Shown piece by piece: positions 1 to 12,424 of a DNA stretch of 64,000 nt (position 1 is the first letter of the stretch; every line of letters starts with the position of its first letter). The translations under genes were made by a program, and so were the position numbers. Location: assembly GCA_963682175.1 (NCBI GenBank), contig OY821771.1, positions 12,027,001-12,091,000 of the forward strand, written 5' to 3'. The stretch comes from Triglochin maritima (Eukaryota > Streptophyta > Magnoliopsida > Alismatales > Juncaginaceae). A model generated the notes under the pieces. It worked only from the letters and a program-made list of their open reading frames with translations, did not search any database and was not told the origin of the DNA.

Positions 1-109
1 CCGAAGGGGTATCGGTCATCCGAATATAGTAATTATTAACTTATTAATTAATTAATTTAACAATTATCTAATTTTATAATCAATTATCTTTTTAAAAAAA
101 TAATAAAAA

Positions 110-335
110 ATTACGGGCGTCCGACGGAGCCGCCCCACGTAGGAGGGGGCGACTAGGTAAGACGCCTCCCCAATGGGGGAGGCGTCTTACATAGACGCCC
201 GTCCCATGGGCGGGGTGTCTGGGTAAAACGCCTCCCCCATGGGCGAGGCGTCTGGGTAAAACGCCTGACCCCATGGGGGAGGCGTCTTACCGAGACGCCC
301 CCTCCTTCGTGGGGTGGCTCCGTCGGACACCCGTA
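110..335. repeat. GC-rich 33-bp palindromic array in the PMD intron 1 of MULE-3
   Basis: About five to six units spaced 33 bp apart. Each is an imperfect palindrome of the form GACGCC-CCCC-ATGG-GGGG-GGCGTC. The array sits in strongly AT-rich DNA just downstream of a splice donor. Reading frames through it on either strand look open only because 33 is a multiple of three. Equivalent arrays occur at 46200-46450, 51997-52160 and 54550-54655. Confidence 0.85.
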
Positions 336-388
336 ATTTTTTATTTTTATTTTTTATTTTTTTATTAAAAAGATGTTAGATATTTTAC

Positions 389-441
389 CAGATTCGAGTA
401 CACTGGGGCGTCCGTTGGCTCATTACTGACCTCCCAAACAT
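389..441 (-). pseudogene. First exon of a MULE-borne PMD gene, start region damaged
   Basis: The minus strand encodes EPTDAPVYSNL followed directly by GTAAAATAT. MULE-2 has EPADASDYSNL followed by GTAAAATGT at the same place. The start codon region here (ATGTTTGGGAGG) is out of frame with that peptide, which suggests a small indel relative to the MULE-1 and MULE-2 starts (ATGTCTCGG). The rest of the gene would lie beyond position 1. It is recognised only by comparison with the other two copies. Confidence 0.55.
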
Positions 442-588
442 TATTTTTATGATTATAAGAGGAAGATGAAGAGAGATGTGTGATAGGAGGGTAAAATGTC
501 GCGTTATAGCAGTAGAAATGAGAGAAGGGCAAAATGGTAATTTCAAGGAACGATTTAAGTATTTTTGGGACGATATTTAGCAATTCAG

Positions 589-3455
589 TTGAAAAATTGC
601 GAACACTTTCATATTAGTGGATTTGGTACAGGTTCCGCAGTAAAAATTGGAATTTTCTTTTATCATGACTCACATATATTATATTCTGTAAGAAGGTCTC
701 ACTCTGACATATACCCCCATTATCTATTGTTTATCTTCATTGGACATCAATTTTTGAAATGTAAAAAATGATTATTGAGAGTTAAGTTTAGGCAATAAGT
801 TCCTTTAAATTTTGATAAGCTTTATTTGTAAGTTGATTCCGTTTCATTTGCACGGTTTAGGTGGTTTTAAGCATTCCTTGCTATTCATTTGGAACAAAAC
901 TAAGAAAAGCAATGTGATAGTTAATATCTTTTAGATCATGCAAACTTGGAAACGAAAATAAAATGCTTGAACGTTACTTCACATTGTTTTGTGATGAAAT
1001 AAGAAATTCGATGAATCTTGATACATCAAATTATGACTCTTATACAAGTGTCATGACTACTCATATTTGATGTGTCATACATATTATCTCTTAGACACTT
1101 TTTTTTCCTACAAAAGTGTAATCGTGAAATATTACAAGTATGTGATTATTGTTTTTAACATGTGCATTGAAAACAAAAAAAAATGTTTGGATATTATACC
1201 ATCTTATTCTGGTGGTGAAATACTAGTTTCAATACTATTTGATGCATCTTTTTTGATTTATTGTAAAACTAATATTTGATGCATCTCATTGGGTTATCAT
1301 ATTATGCCACATAAAATTTTGATTTTTTTCGTTGCATCACATCTGGAAATATTATGGTTATTCATTCCAACACATGTGATTTATTTATGCAATTATATAA
1401 ATGATATAATATAGTATATTGCGACAAAATTTGTTTACCAAAATGTGGTATATTGGAATTATGAAAGTAATTGTTTATCATATGTCATGATATTATTGAA
1501 AACAAAATTCTTCAGCCTCGAAGGCGAAAACTGTAATCTTCATGAGGTGCAAGTATATAATGATATTAAGATTGTATATTCATTTAGAGAGGGCTATGAA
1601 ATTTTACGATAATCCCTGAAGGTTTCGTATAACCGTCAAAACAACGTGCAAATAGCTAATTTAGTAAAAATGCACGTCAATTTCTAAATCAAACCCTATG
1701 ACCAGAAGACCATAGATATATAGAGTTTAGTACTAAAAGAGAAATATCTTATTCATCACTTCACAAATTAATGACACAATACTTCGGTAGTAGTACAGAG
1801 TCAAAAACCCAAACCTTTTGGGTTATGCATTACCGATGACTGAAGGTCATGCGAGTTATTGGAAAATCATGATACCTTTCTTTGTTTATTTCTTGGTGTG
1901 ACGGAAGCACATACTACAAAGTATCGTGAAAACAAGGGCATAAACAATGGACTAAAATTTTTGCAAATAAGAAATATGAAATAAAGATGACTTCAACGAG
2001 ATGAAATATGCCTAGAAGTACCTAAACAAAATCATCTCTTATATTAATTATGGATGTCATCATTGATATTGTTTTTCTGAAGCTATAGATAACTTTGTTG
2101 ATTTCTATCAGTCGAACCAAAATGAGGTCAAGTTTGTCGACCAATTTTCACAATAAAAGAGTCTCTCTCTTGTTAGAGTATCTCTCAAATATAGATCACT
2201 TTGGGATATCAAAAATGGTAAAATTATTGAACACTTCTTATTACTCATATTTATATGTCTGATCTCATTTAGACATGGTTTATCATATTAGATCAATATC
2301 ATATTATAAATATTCTCTTATTTTACTTGTACGATATTGAATGAAATGTTTCCCATTTGCGATTTCTTTTACATTACTACCTCCACAATTTAATGACCTC
2401 AAAATTAAATTGGACATTTCAGTAGGATTCATATTCCTGATAATATTAAAAAAATTGAAGCCCTTGAAGGGTGATGTATTTTATTGTCCACTCCAATAAT
2501 TATATATAGGCACATTTTTTGGCATTAGGAGGAGAAAGCTAGAAGCTTAAAAAATACCAAGAAAATGGATTATACTGAACCTGAAATTCATAAGATAATA
2601 TATGTACAAATATGGTTGAATCTGAAGTTCATAAAATCATTAACTTGCAATATCAAACAAGTAATTGTCATACATATTTATTGATCGGAAATGAGTGACT
2701 AAGCCTTGTATTTCCGCAGTGTAAGATATATATTTGAGCTCAACCAACGCCAAAAGCGTGGATTGAAAATATATTCTACTAAAATGCTCACCTTGAAAGC
2801 ACACTAACAATAAGGCGTCTATTGTATATCGACAAAGAATCAATTGTATTAGGACCTTAAGTTCCTTATCAGAACGTCATGAAAATTTTCTAATAACTTG
2901 AAACCTAATAATGTTCATAGTGAATGTTTTATCTAAGCATAATATTCTTCTGAAAACATTTAGATGACGTTTGATAATCTACCAATTTCTAGTCATGGAT
3001 GAAGATTTACATTAATTATGTTTCCTACATGTCCGACCTACATCAATTATTATCACAAATCATTTGATGTCATTTTGTGGAGTTATTACAATTTTATGCA
3101 AGTTGGTGAATCGGTTATTGATTCTTACATTCTCATATCGCTATGACATCAATATAAATATAAGACATCTTTAAATTGTCAACAAGTAATATCTTTTGAG
3201 ATAACATATTCATATTTTGCAAAAAGTTACCACAGTTTGTGTTACTTGTAGTATATCATTTGAGAAAAAATGCGTAAACATATTTCACAATCTTATTACG
3301 TAAATAAAATATAGTAAATATCCATCAAATCTGTTTAACTATGATGTATTTGTTAAATGAATCCCCATACATTTTTTTGTTTAAAAACTTTGTAAAATAT
3401 ATTCGTAAGTTTGGTAAACTACAGGAGGAGCGAATTTGTATTTATCGTCCGTGAA
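589..3455. other. AT-rich region with no supported gene
   Basis: Only short, unconserved reading frames are present and I recognise no coding motif, RNA gene or clear repeat boundary. The base composition and copia-like motifs immediately downstream suggest old, decayed transposon sequence, but I cannot assign it. Confidence 0.4.
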
Positions 3456-3459
3456 GGAC

Positions 3460-3815
3460 GGATATCCCTGAAGGATAAAGCCTGGAAGGCTTGTAGTTAC
3501 ACTTTTTTCCTTTTTCACATTTTTTGTCCTAAAATGTTTTATTTGTTAAAAGTTTTTAATGAGTCAACTTGTGTAATTTTGTTAGTGTATGTTATGTATT
3601 TTTTTCCTTAGCTATATTTTCCCATAGGGTTTTGTATACAAAGTTTTTTAATGAGACATGAACATAATGCATACTGTCTGAAAGAGTTATAAATGTATGT
3701 TGAATTGAGAGGGAGAAACATACGCTCTGCATTCTTTTTTCCTTCACTAAGTTTTTGTCCCACAAAGTTTTACTTGACAATGTTTTTAACAAAACAGGTC
3801 GAAGAACATACAGCA
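3460..3815 (+). repeat. Degenerate copia-type LTR fragment with repeated TTTTGTCCC motif
   Basis: Three imperfect direct repeats (about 3522-3575, 3615-3660 and 3750-3800) share TTTTGTCC or TTTTCCCAT, then GTTTT, then GTTTTTAA(T/C). This arrangement is familiar from the LTRs of some plant Ty1/copia elements. No TG...CA ends or TSD are visible, so it is probably a decayed fragment. Confidence 0.4.
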
Positions 3816-3934
3816 AAAGGTGATCATCCAAGATAAAGTGTTATGAAATTGCATAGAAGTGTATGAGTCACATTTTATTATAAAAATTGTATATAGTGGA
3901 TGACTCACCTTTAAGAAAGGTTTATCTTCCAATC

Positions 3935-5850
3935 AATTCATTATGACTCTTCTATTAAAATGTGTTATAATGTCCATTGTATTTACATCCTTATTTAGTA
4001 TAGGATATGTAACTTCCACACATCTATGTGTATATATGAGGTTGTACTGTGTATTGGAGAGATATACAATATAGAGGTATTCATCTTCGTCCCCCTCCAC
4101 ATACTTCTCTTGTCTTGTTGTCATTGTGCTTCCAATGATCTTCAACATATTTACAACAGTGGTAGCATTATTAGACCGAAAAGGGAAAAACTATCGTGCT
4201 ATCGACCATCATGTGTGGGTTCAAAATTTAGGCCAATGTATCCCAAATTGATCGGATCTCCTACCATGAAATTCTCCAAAAATCAATTTCTTGGAGAAAG
4301 TTTTCTAATAAATTTAGTCTATAAACTAAATTCGTTTGGTTGGACATTGTTACTTGGACAAAAACCCATTTTACCGGTGGTCTAACCTATTAAAAATCTA
4401 CACAACTCAACCAAACTCACCTCGTTAAAACTTTGTAAAAATATTAAACGTAACTTTTGAAAAAGATATGAACATAAACCGCCTAAAAGTCAAAGGGAAT
4501 TACCTCTTTAGGTTGTTTTATGAAATTTAGGTTTATTCAAGGATAATTCAGAAAAATGTTCATTAAATATCAATATAACTACCGAAAATTGACATGAAAG
4601 GAAAACTTTAATGGAAAAGTTAATGACATGACAAAAAAAATAATGATATAAAAGCAATTGCCAATGTTTTTCTTTGGCATTACACCAATATTATTTTCAG
4701 ATCATATATCTTCAATTGTCAACGACACGAAAGTAGATCACCCAAAATCAATTGATGACGTGACAATCTAAGCTTCCATTTGTTTCCAATGTATGACAGA
4801 TTGTGTTTCCAATCCAAGACATATTTTGTGTCCCACCGAGGACTAGTGTCTCCCGTATGGGAGATCTATCATGCATTGGAAACACAATATGTCATACATT
4901 GGAAACACAAATTGTCTTACATTGGAAATTGTATTTTTAAATAAAAAATAAAAAAATGTAAATTATGACATTGATGACAACGGAAAGCGTGTCACAGACG
5001 CACGATGTTCACGTATCAGCATTCATATTTATTAGTTGGAAAATAAAATTGGACAATTGTAATCTTTACAATACGTAACCTACGACTTTTAACATACTAA
5101 ATATGAGGTTTGAGTTTTCCTGAAAGGTACAAAAACTTAATATTTCAAAATTAAAACTAAACAAATAACACATGAAATTTGAGGTTTGGCGTGAAACTGA
5201 AGTGGAGTTTCGAGGCTTGTCAAAAATCAAATTATCCTAATGGACCGAAACTTAATTCGTTGGTACTTGGTAGGGGAGGCTTTAATATGTTAGATGGGCT
5301 CAACTAAAACAAGAATTCCATAAATAGATTCGAGATTGACTCATTGACCCGTACAAAGCACGGATAAGATTTGCCTTTTTTAATCCTTTCTTTAATAGTC
5401 TACTCTTCTTAGTTTTGGTTATATGTTATCACGTCTCTTTCTAACTTTAGGCATTTTGGAGAACATATGGGCATGATCTGAACAAAGATGGTCAACTGAG
5501 CATTAGTCGTAATTTAAGTAATGAATATTGAATGTTGATACGTCCCGTCACCAGTCATGTCATTATTTGTGCTTTTTTATTTTATCGTTTAAAAATATAA
5601 TTTTCGATGCAAAACAAATTATATTTCCAATACACCAAAAATTGTGTTTTCAACACATAAAACACACATAACATAGCAGGAAAATTTGGAATATATGCAA
5701 AAATAGGAAGTCGATGGGAGCAATTTAGGAATAAATGTTTGCATTTTGCAAAATATTGGTTCAGATTTGTGTTTCGTAAACTCAAATTACAAGCTAAAAG
5801 GACAACCGAAAATTAAAAAATCACCGTTAAGAAAAGTTATTTGGATGATA
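3935..5850. other. AT-rich intergenic region with foldback sequences
   Basis: No credible coding sequence. It contains a strong hairpin (listed separately) and several runs such as CCAATCCAAATACACCC and CAAACTCACC that resemble ends of small non-autonomous DNA transposons, without clear target duplications. Confidence 0.35.
4783..4905. repeat. 31-bp near-perfect inverted repeat (hairpin)
   Basis: The arm at 4783-4813 is the reverse complement of 4875-4905 with one mismatch, separated by 61 bp. The loop itself holds a smaller palindrome (CTCCCGTATGGGAG). Further degenerate copies of the TTGGAAACACAA motif follow to about 4930. It could be a small foldback transposon or the stem of a hairpin transcript. 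Confidence 0.8.
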
Positions 5851-5853
5851 AAA

Positions 5854-5907
5854 GTTGAGTTTTGAGGTTTACAAAACTCAAAAATCCACTAAACCTCAAA
5901 ACTCAAC
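5854..5907. repeat. 17-bp perfect inverted repeat
   Basis: GTTGAGTTTTGAGGTTT (5854-5870) is mirrored by AAACCTCAAAACTCAAC (5891-5907). Weaker pairing continues outward (TATTTGGAT with ATCCAAATA). It is probably the end of a foldback or MITE-like element, interrupted downstream by the LTR element at 5934. Confidence 0.75.
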
Positions 5908-5933
5908 CAATCCAAATACACCCTTTGTGTAAC

Positions 5934-6676
5934 TGTAACGCCCCGAGCCCGGACAACTGCTCATCCGCCCGAACCCGGTGCGTTAAGATACGATCCACGA
6001 TCCTGACCGCTGCGCACTCTGATATTTAAATCCATGTGATAGACCCATAATAAATCTGAAAATTATAATAAACAAATTGTGAGTTCGACAGCCCGCAAGT
6101 ACCAACCATCAATCAATCAGAATCATAATCATGTGGAAAATAACATAGAATATGACGTTCAGTCAATGAGCACAATCAAGAGACATGCATCACAAATAAT
6201 ATGTATGCATAACAATCTGGAACCCCCATTCGGATTCGACCACATGTTGTGCTTCTGAAATCTATCAATCAGTCAGACGCACACCTGGTAGCTCCACACT
6301 AACGACAGGCAGCCCTTTCCTCTCTCGGGTGGCTCCACGCTGTCCGCTAGGCAGCTCTTTCCTAAGTTGCTCTGCCAGAAACATACACACAGGCACATGA
6401 CATGTCGACCGAAACACCACCATGCAATCATATGCATATCCATAAAATCAATATTAATGCTCAACATGCAAGCAACTACGAATATCAAGAGAGACAGACA
6501 TGATATGAAACTGAAGAATAACGAATCCGTACTTGCATCAAAATCTCCATCTTTTTCTTCTCAATATTCTTCTCAAAATTCCATCTTCTCATAAAATCAC
6601 ACAATCATCCAACAATCTTAATTAGTCCATTAAGATATTTGATTATTACCTCAACTAAAAAATTCAGGATATTACA
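5934..6676 (-). repeat. Left LTR (3' LTR) of the short LTR element
   Basis: Runs from TGTAACGCCCCGAGC to GGATATTACA in plus-strand reading. The preceding bases GTAAC form the left copy of the target duplication. The adjacent interior sequence TACCCTCCTTAAAAG is the complement of a polypurine tract. Confidence 0.88.
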
Positions 6677-7029
6677 TTCTACCCTCCTTAAAAGAAATTT
6701 CGTCCTCGAAATTTGATCTCAATACTGTCTCAATCCAAACAAATCAATACAAATTTTTCAACTCATTATTTATCAAATCTAAAAACCTAACACCACTTAT
6801 CGCTCATAATTTGGATAATCAATACAACCAAATCCAAATTCACATTTGAACTCAAGTCCAAATATCTCTAAATTCATCTTTCATTATTTATTAATAATTT
6901 GGTAGCAAATCCAACCAAGTGAAAATTCACATTTAAATCAATAGTCAATACTTCTAAATTCAATTTCTCAAATTCCAATCCAATCAAATTTTTATTTCAA
7001 ATCCAAATCCCGACAAATTCCGAGGATCG

Positions 7030-7047
7030 TATTGCTCTGATACCATT
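7030..7047 (-). other. tRNA-iMet primer binding site
   Basis: The minus strand reads TGGTATCAGAGCAATACG two bases after the 5' LTR. It matches the complement of the 3' end of plant initiator methionine tRNA and fixes the element on the minus strand. Confidence 0.85.
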
Positions 7048-7790
7048 TGTAACGCCCCGAGCCCGGATAACTGCTCACCCGCCCAAACCCGGTGCGTTAA
7101 GATACGATCCACGATCCTGACCGCTGCGCACTCTGATATTTAAATCCATGTGATATGCCCATAATAAATCTGAAAAATATAATAAACAAATTGTGAGCTC
7201 GACAACCCGCAAGTACCAACCATCAATCAATCAGAATCATAATTATGTGGAAAATAACATAGAATATGACGTTCAGTCAATGAGCACAATCAAGAGACAT
7301 GCATCACAAATAATATGTATGCATAACAATCTGGAACCCCCATTCGGATTCGACCACATGTTGTGCTTCTGAAATCTATCAATCAGTCAGACGCACACCT
7401 GGTAGCTCCACACTAACGACAGGCAGTCATTTCCTCTCTCGGGTGGCTCCACGCTGTCCGCTAGGCAGCTCTTTCCTAAGTTGCTCTGCCAGAAACATAC
7501 ACACAGGCACAGGACATGTCGACCGAAACACCACCATGCAATCATATGCATATCCATAAAATCAATATTAATGCTCAACATGCAAGCAACTACGAATATC
7601 AAGAGAGACAGACATGATATGAAACTGAAGATTAACGAATCAGTACTTGCCTCAAAATCTCCATCTTTTTCTTCTCAATATTCTTCTCAAAATTCCATCT
7701 TCTCATAAAATCACACAATCATCCAACAATCTTAATTAGTCCATTAAGATATTTGATTATTACCTCAACTAAAAAATTCAGAATATTACG
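7048..7790 (-). repeat. Right LTR (5' LTR) of the short LTR element
   Basis: The second copy of the 743-bp repeat. Short reading frames inside it (71 and 75 codons) are duplicated in the other LTR and are not genes. It ends ...ATATTACG, a one-base change from the expected CA, followed by the GTAAC duplication. Confidence 0.88.
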
Positions 7791-7795
7791 GTAAC

Positions 7796-8495
7796 TATGC
7801 CACATTCAATCAAATTCCTTTAATTATTGATTGGGAAAAATCAACTCCGCACAAGGGTGCCCTCTAAATATTGAAGAAATCGTGTACAAACTAACAATAT
7901 TTAAGAAAAAAAGTTAAACTCAGATAATCAATCACCGCCAAAGTAGAATAATTTAGTTAAACAAAATCCATGTTGGTTTTAGAAAAAATGTTTATTTCAG
8001 AGAGGAAAAACCACAATTTATCCAAAATAATATAGATTGTGTTAGATAATAATAGATAAAAGTATTCGTAATTTCTTCTAGAAAATAATTAGAGGGTCCA
8101 GTTCTAACAAAACTCGATTTGTGTTTTCAAGTTTCAAGGTCTGAAATGCATGCTACTGTGGTGTATAAACAACTCTTACTATGGTTGTTAACTCTAGTTC
8201 GAACATGAAATCGATTTGAACTCGACTCCGATTTAGTTTGAAAATAAAAGAGATGAGTGAAAAATTAAAAAAATCCTCCAACTCGGATCGGAAACGAGAC
8301 GACTCAAACTTGAAATTGCTTCTGCTCGACTCTATGGCCAGACTTGAGATTATTATTGTTTGTATTTATTTTTGGTATTTAGTAATAATATGCAAGACTT
8401 GAAAATTAGCTCAACTTGACTAGTTTACACCCTATACTTTGTTCAATAATTATTATTCTCTAACATAGTCTCTTTAATTTATTTTAAAAATACCG
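7796..8495. other. Intergenic AT-rich sequence
   Basis: No coding sequence, RNA gene or repeat boundary recognised between the short LTR element and the old LTR downstream. Confidence 0.4.
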
Positions 8496-9399
8496 CTCAT
8501 TAGTAGCATATCATACATTGTATTCATGCTATATATCTTTTATTTCACCCCAAATTTGTGCTACTCGAGTGTTTATTTGATGTGTTTCAATGTTTAGGTA
8601 CTAAAGAAGAGAAAAATACCTAAACGCAAGAAGAATAGACTGATTTGGAAGGTTTTGGACTTCATTGTAATGCCCAATGATTAGATTGTAACTCAGTAAT
8701 GACTCAAGTGAAAAGCCGGAGGGACATAAGTGTAAAGAAAATATGTTGACTGCAAAAGTCCAGAATCTCCTGAACCTGATGAGTAATTCGACAATTAAAA
8801 TCAAATGGGTTCGAACCAGAAGCTCTGGGCGTACCCCACGTGTTTATTATGTTAACTAAAGCTATGGTCAATATTTGAAGGCAAACAGAAAAAGCAGATC
8901 AGCCAGTGGCAGATTAAAATGCGCCACTTGTGGATCCTGTTAAGAATTTGGCATCCAGATTTCTATGCAATATTCAGATCTGATTTACAACCGTCCGATC
9001 ACGCCTAGAATCATTTTGACCCTCCAACCTTCTACAAATACACTTGTAATGCCTCATTTCTTCTCTTTCCTCCCTCTCCTCCTTAGGTTAGTTTCATTTC
9101 TTGTTTAGTTGAGTATGTTTTATTTCTTGTTTAGTAGTATAGAAGAGGAGAAGAAGAACTTTGTAAGCTTTCATTTTAATATAGTTTAATTCTTGTTCTT
9201 TCTTCTTGATGTCTTTTATTTGATGTCATTTCCTTTGTGTTTGTTTTCCTTCATCAAGTTTTCTGAATTTGACATTATGATTTTGGGTTGTTTATATGCT
9301 TTGTTTAGTTTAGAGATGAGTAGAGAGTAGTCCATCCTCATTAGGGGGTGGAGAAGAATGTGTTGTGATTATGTGATGTATTAGTGTGTGTGTGTGTTA

Positions 9400-10970
9400 T
9401 GTAGGATCGTGAGAGTCTCTAATTCTAATCACTTTTAAATTTTAACCTTAATTACTTACTTGTTTAATCAATCAAGTATATGCAATGGAATTTAAACAAA
9501 TAAACAAGCAAGGTAGATAAGCAAACCACAATGAAGACGTGAGATTTTTATAGAGGTTCGGCACATCACCCGGGTCTTAGTCCTCTCTTGCAAGCTCCGC
9601 TCGGATCACCGAGCTTTGCTCACGACTTCACTAACCACTCCCCGTTCCGGGCCGGGAGAGAACACTTTCACAAGTCTTCAAGCTCGCAAACAACCCTCGC
9701 CGAGCTTGGCTCCTACTCTCACAATCCGAGAGGATCACTTCAGGCTCTCACCGAAGTCAATACTCTTGTCTTGAGTTTTCACCAAGATTTTTGCTTCTTT
9801 GACAACAATGGAGTGGAACAACACTCTCTAATCTTGAGCACACTTGAGTAGAATATGGAATTGATTACTAAGTGTTGAAGGTTTGAGCTTTTGAGTGTAT
9901 CGAGCTTTCTCTCTAATGTAGGGGACAAATAGTAGTGTGAAAGTTGTGTTAAAATGTGTTTTACAACTCTAGTTCAGACGTGGTTAAGGTTTGAGCTTTT
10001 GAGTATGTGGAGCTTTCTCTCTAATGTAGGGGATGAAATGAGTAAAGATTGTGTAAGAAACACAAAATAGAAACTTGCAGGATGCATTTTTGCATAAGTT
10101 CGGTCGACCGGATCGGTAAGTTCGATCGACCGTTGGGAAATTTTGGACTCAGTTCGGTCGATCGGTTAAGGAACGATCGACCGCCAAAGGTTATGACTCA
10201 GGTACACTTAAGTGATCGGTCGAACACCGAGATAGGTTCGGTCAACCGATTTATAACAGGCTCTACGGGGTTGACAAACAAGATCATATTCGGTCGACCG
10301 AAACAAGGTCCAAAGTCGACCGAACGTCAACATGCAGTTTGAGTTTGTCGAGTTATCATACGTTCGCTTGACCAAACAAGGTTCTCGGTCGACCGATACA
10401 CTAAATGTATTTTGGGGTATATGGAAATAATACGAATACGATTGTTGGGTATAATACGACAAATCTAACGGTCGGATAAATATGTTTACACGGTAGACCG
10501 AAATGGTATGCACGGTCGACCGAAACTGGGAAGGAAATACACTACAGGGTAATCGATCACTCGGTCGACCGAACGGTCTTTTTCGGTCGACCGAATGTGG
10601 GCAGACTGTTCATGTTTTGGTTTGGTGTTTTCCGGTCTAAGTTTGAGTGATCTATTGAAGTCCAAATAATATGAAATTTTGTGTGTGACTTCTATAAGGA
10701 ACCTAGTGTGTGTTTGAGTAGGTTTTAGCTCAAGTATGCTAAATTACACAATGTTCATAAGACCTAAAGAGAACAAGATTACATGTCTTCAATATAGCTT
10801 TAATACATGTCTTGACTTGATTTCCTTTCTTCTTTGAGTCTTGATCACCTGTAGAGATTAACACAATACAATATATATGTTATGCAATATGTGTGCTACT
10901 CTACATTTATTACAATTAAGATTAGGTTGATTAAATTATCAAAACATAGATTAAGGCCAAAAAGCCAACA
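9400..10970 (-). mobile_element. Solo LTR, SIRE-like copia
   Basis: 1571 bp running from TGTAGGATCG to GCCAACA and flanked on both sides by the same 5 bp, TGTTA (9395-9399 and 10971-10975). On the minus strand it begins TGTTGGCTTTTTGGCC, a start common in SIRE/Maximus-type copia LTRs, so the parent element would point left. There is no interior, as expected after recombination between two LTRs. The 87-, 97- and 101-codon frames inside it are not genes. Confidence 0.85.
10095..10590. repeat. Cluster of CGGTCGACCG palindromes
   Basis: Repeated, sometimes degenerate, copies of the 10-bp palindrome CGGTCGACCG and its core GTCGACCG occur inside the solo LTR. The same motif clusters occur in the LTRs of the copia element (28510-28750, 36240-36485) and, more decayed, at 55930-56310. 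Confidence 0.85.
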
Positions 10971-11577
10971 TGTTAATCCTACATTTGAACATCACATGAG
11001 TTCCATAATCATGTAATGAGATTTTCACTCTAATCTTTGATGTACTAATGCTCTTGAGTGAAGCTTAGCACATGCTTAGATTAGTGAACTTATTTTATGA
11101 GGAATGATGATGTGAGGATAATGATGGAGTGAAAGAATGAAACATGACATGTGCATGCATGTGATCGTGTTGGCATCATTTTAATTATTGTCTTGTATGT
11201 TTTAATGATTGTGTCAAATCTTATTTTATGTGGAGACAAAGTTAGATATTGTCATTTTACATGTGCTCACATTATCCTTATTTCAATTATTGTTTTCTAT
11301 GATTTAATGATAATGTTTTATCTTATTTAATGTGGAGGCAAAGTTGAATTTGGTTTATGGATTTCATGTATTATATGTTGTAATAACCACAATTAAACAC
11401 ACATACTACACATATTTTCATTTTCACATTCTTTCTCTACCTTTTAAGGGGTTTTATTTTATCGTTTGTTTTTTTCCTTTCACTTGCATCATAGTTTAAT
11501 TCAACTCACTTTCTCGACTCGTATTTGTCGCGTCTTCACCGATGTCGTGCACTTGCGTTAGTAAAACTGAATCAATC

Positions 11578-12420
11578 AACCGCCCAGAACCAGTGTACCA
11601 CAAACTTGCATACCTGTAAAAACAAATCAAATTACATATTAAAAATTTCAAATTAGGGAAGCAACATAAAATTATAGTTTGGCAATACACAAATCCTAAC
11701 AACTCAATTACCCAACCCAACTATTCTCACTTGAATTGCCAATTGCCATGCCTTACGCCCTTTATTAAACCATTGTTACATTTATCACTTGGCCAACAAT
11801 TACTTTTAAGACAACTAGCTACTACTATCACGTTTGAACCATGTTGATTTGATAATCACGTTCGAACAATATTGATTTGATACGATACGAATCTTGATTA
11901 TTTCAAGACAACTTACTTGTAACATTACGAGAAAACATGTCAATTATATACAACGAGCTTTGATCATTCCAACACAACTAACTACCACCCTCACATACAA
12001 ATCGTCTGTGATAATTAGACACAATAATAATCTTAACTAGTTCAAGACAACTAGCTACTACCATCTCAAGCAAGTAAATAGAACAAGAATGAATACCTAG
12101 TCTACTACCGTTACAAGTTCATCACCCCCTTAAAACACAAACGCAATTCAAATCTTGACTATTCCAAGATAAACGACAAAATCACAAATCCACACCCCTT
12201 TTCTTCCATTCCATTACATGCCTATGAAACATCTTTAGTTGATTTAACAACCCAAACTCCAAAATCAAGAACAAACCATACCGATTAGATACTAATTAAA
12301 GACAACTAACTACTATTCTATTACCATCACAAGCTAATCACACAGTTTACCCACAATCCAAATCTTGACCATTCCAAGACGGATCGACAAAATCACACCC
12401 TCATTGTGCCAAACCCATCC
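11578..12420. other. Intergenic and upstream region of the small membrane-protein gene
   Basis: No open gene. Degenerate direct repeats of TTGATTTGATA and of CAAGACAACTAGCTACTA recur at intervals of roughly 50-120 bp between 11815 and 12380. It may contain the upstream promoter of the gene at 12514. Confidence 0.4.
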
Positions 12421-12424
12421 ATGC

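Larger units (their letters stand above)
1..588 (-). mobile_element. PMD-side terminus of a Mutator-like element (MULE-3)
   Basis: Positions 520-588 read as the same terminal inverted repeat that closes MULE-1 at 52330-52398: both contain TGGTAATTTCAAGG, CGATTTAAGTA and end in (A/G)TTCAG. Moving inward the order is TIR, a short first exon of a PMD gene on the minus strand, a GT donor and a GC-rich palindrome array, which is the order seen at the right end of MULE-1 and the left end of MULE-2. The other end lies left of the window, so the TSD cannot be checked; if present, its right copy would start at 589. Confidence 0.7.
5934..7790 (-). mobile_element. Very short non-autonomous LTR retrotransposon with two LTRs
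   Basis: Two direct repeats of 743 bp (5934-6676 and 7048-7790) differ at roughly 18 positions by eye, about 2-3%. They flank an interior of only 371 bp with no coding capacity. The element is flanked by the 5-bp duplication GTAAC (5929-5933 and 7791-7795). On the minus strand a TGGTATCAGAGC primer site follows the right-hand LTR (5' LTR) and a purine-rich tract precedes the left-hand LTR. The terminal CA of one LTR has become CG. GGAGGGTAGAATGTAATATCC at the 3' junction is typical of chromovirus-like Gypsy elements, so it is probably a deletion derivative mobilised in trans. Confidence 0.88.
8500..11577 (+). mobile_element. Old Athila-like LTR, split by a solo LTR
   Basis: Parts outside 9400-10970 match the general plan of the Gypsy LTRs at 26647-28078 and 58922-60334. 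These share a TTAGGGGGTGGAG-type motif (9340), AAGGGGTTTT (11447) and a GTCGTGCACTTGCG...AATCAATCA end (11543-11577). The 5' edge near 8500 is approximate and divergence is high. No primer site follows, so it is probably a solo or truncated LTR. Confidence 0.55.

Noticed and set aside
110..335. CRISPR-like regular repeats
   Set aside because: The units are imperfect palindromes without unique spacers, in a plant transposon intron, with no cas genes.
6273..7708. Duplicated 71- and 75-codon frames
   Set aside because: They lie in the two LTR copies of the short element and show no codon constraint.
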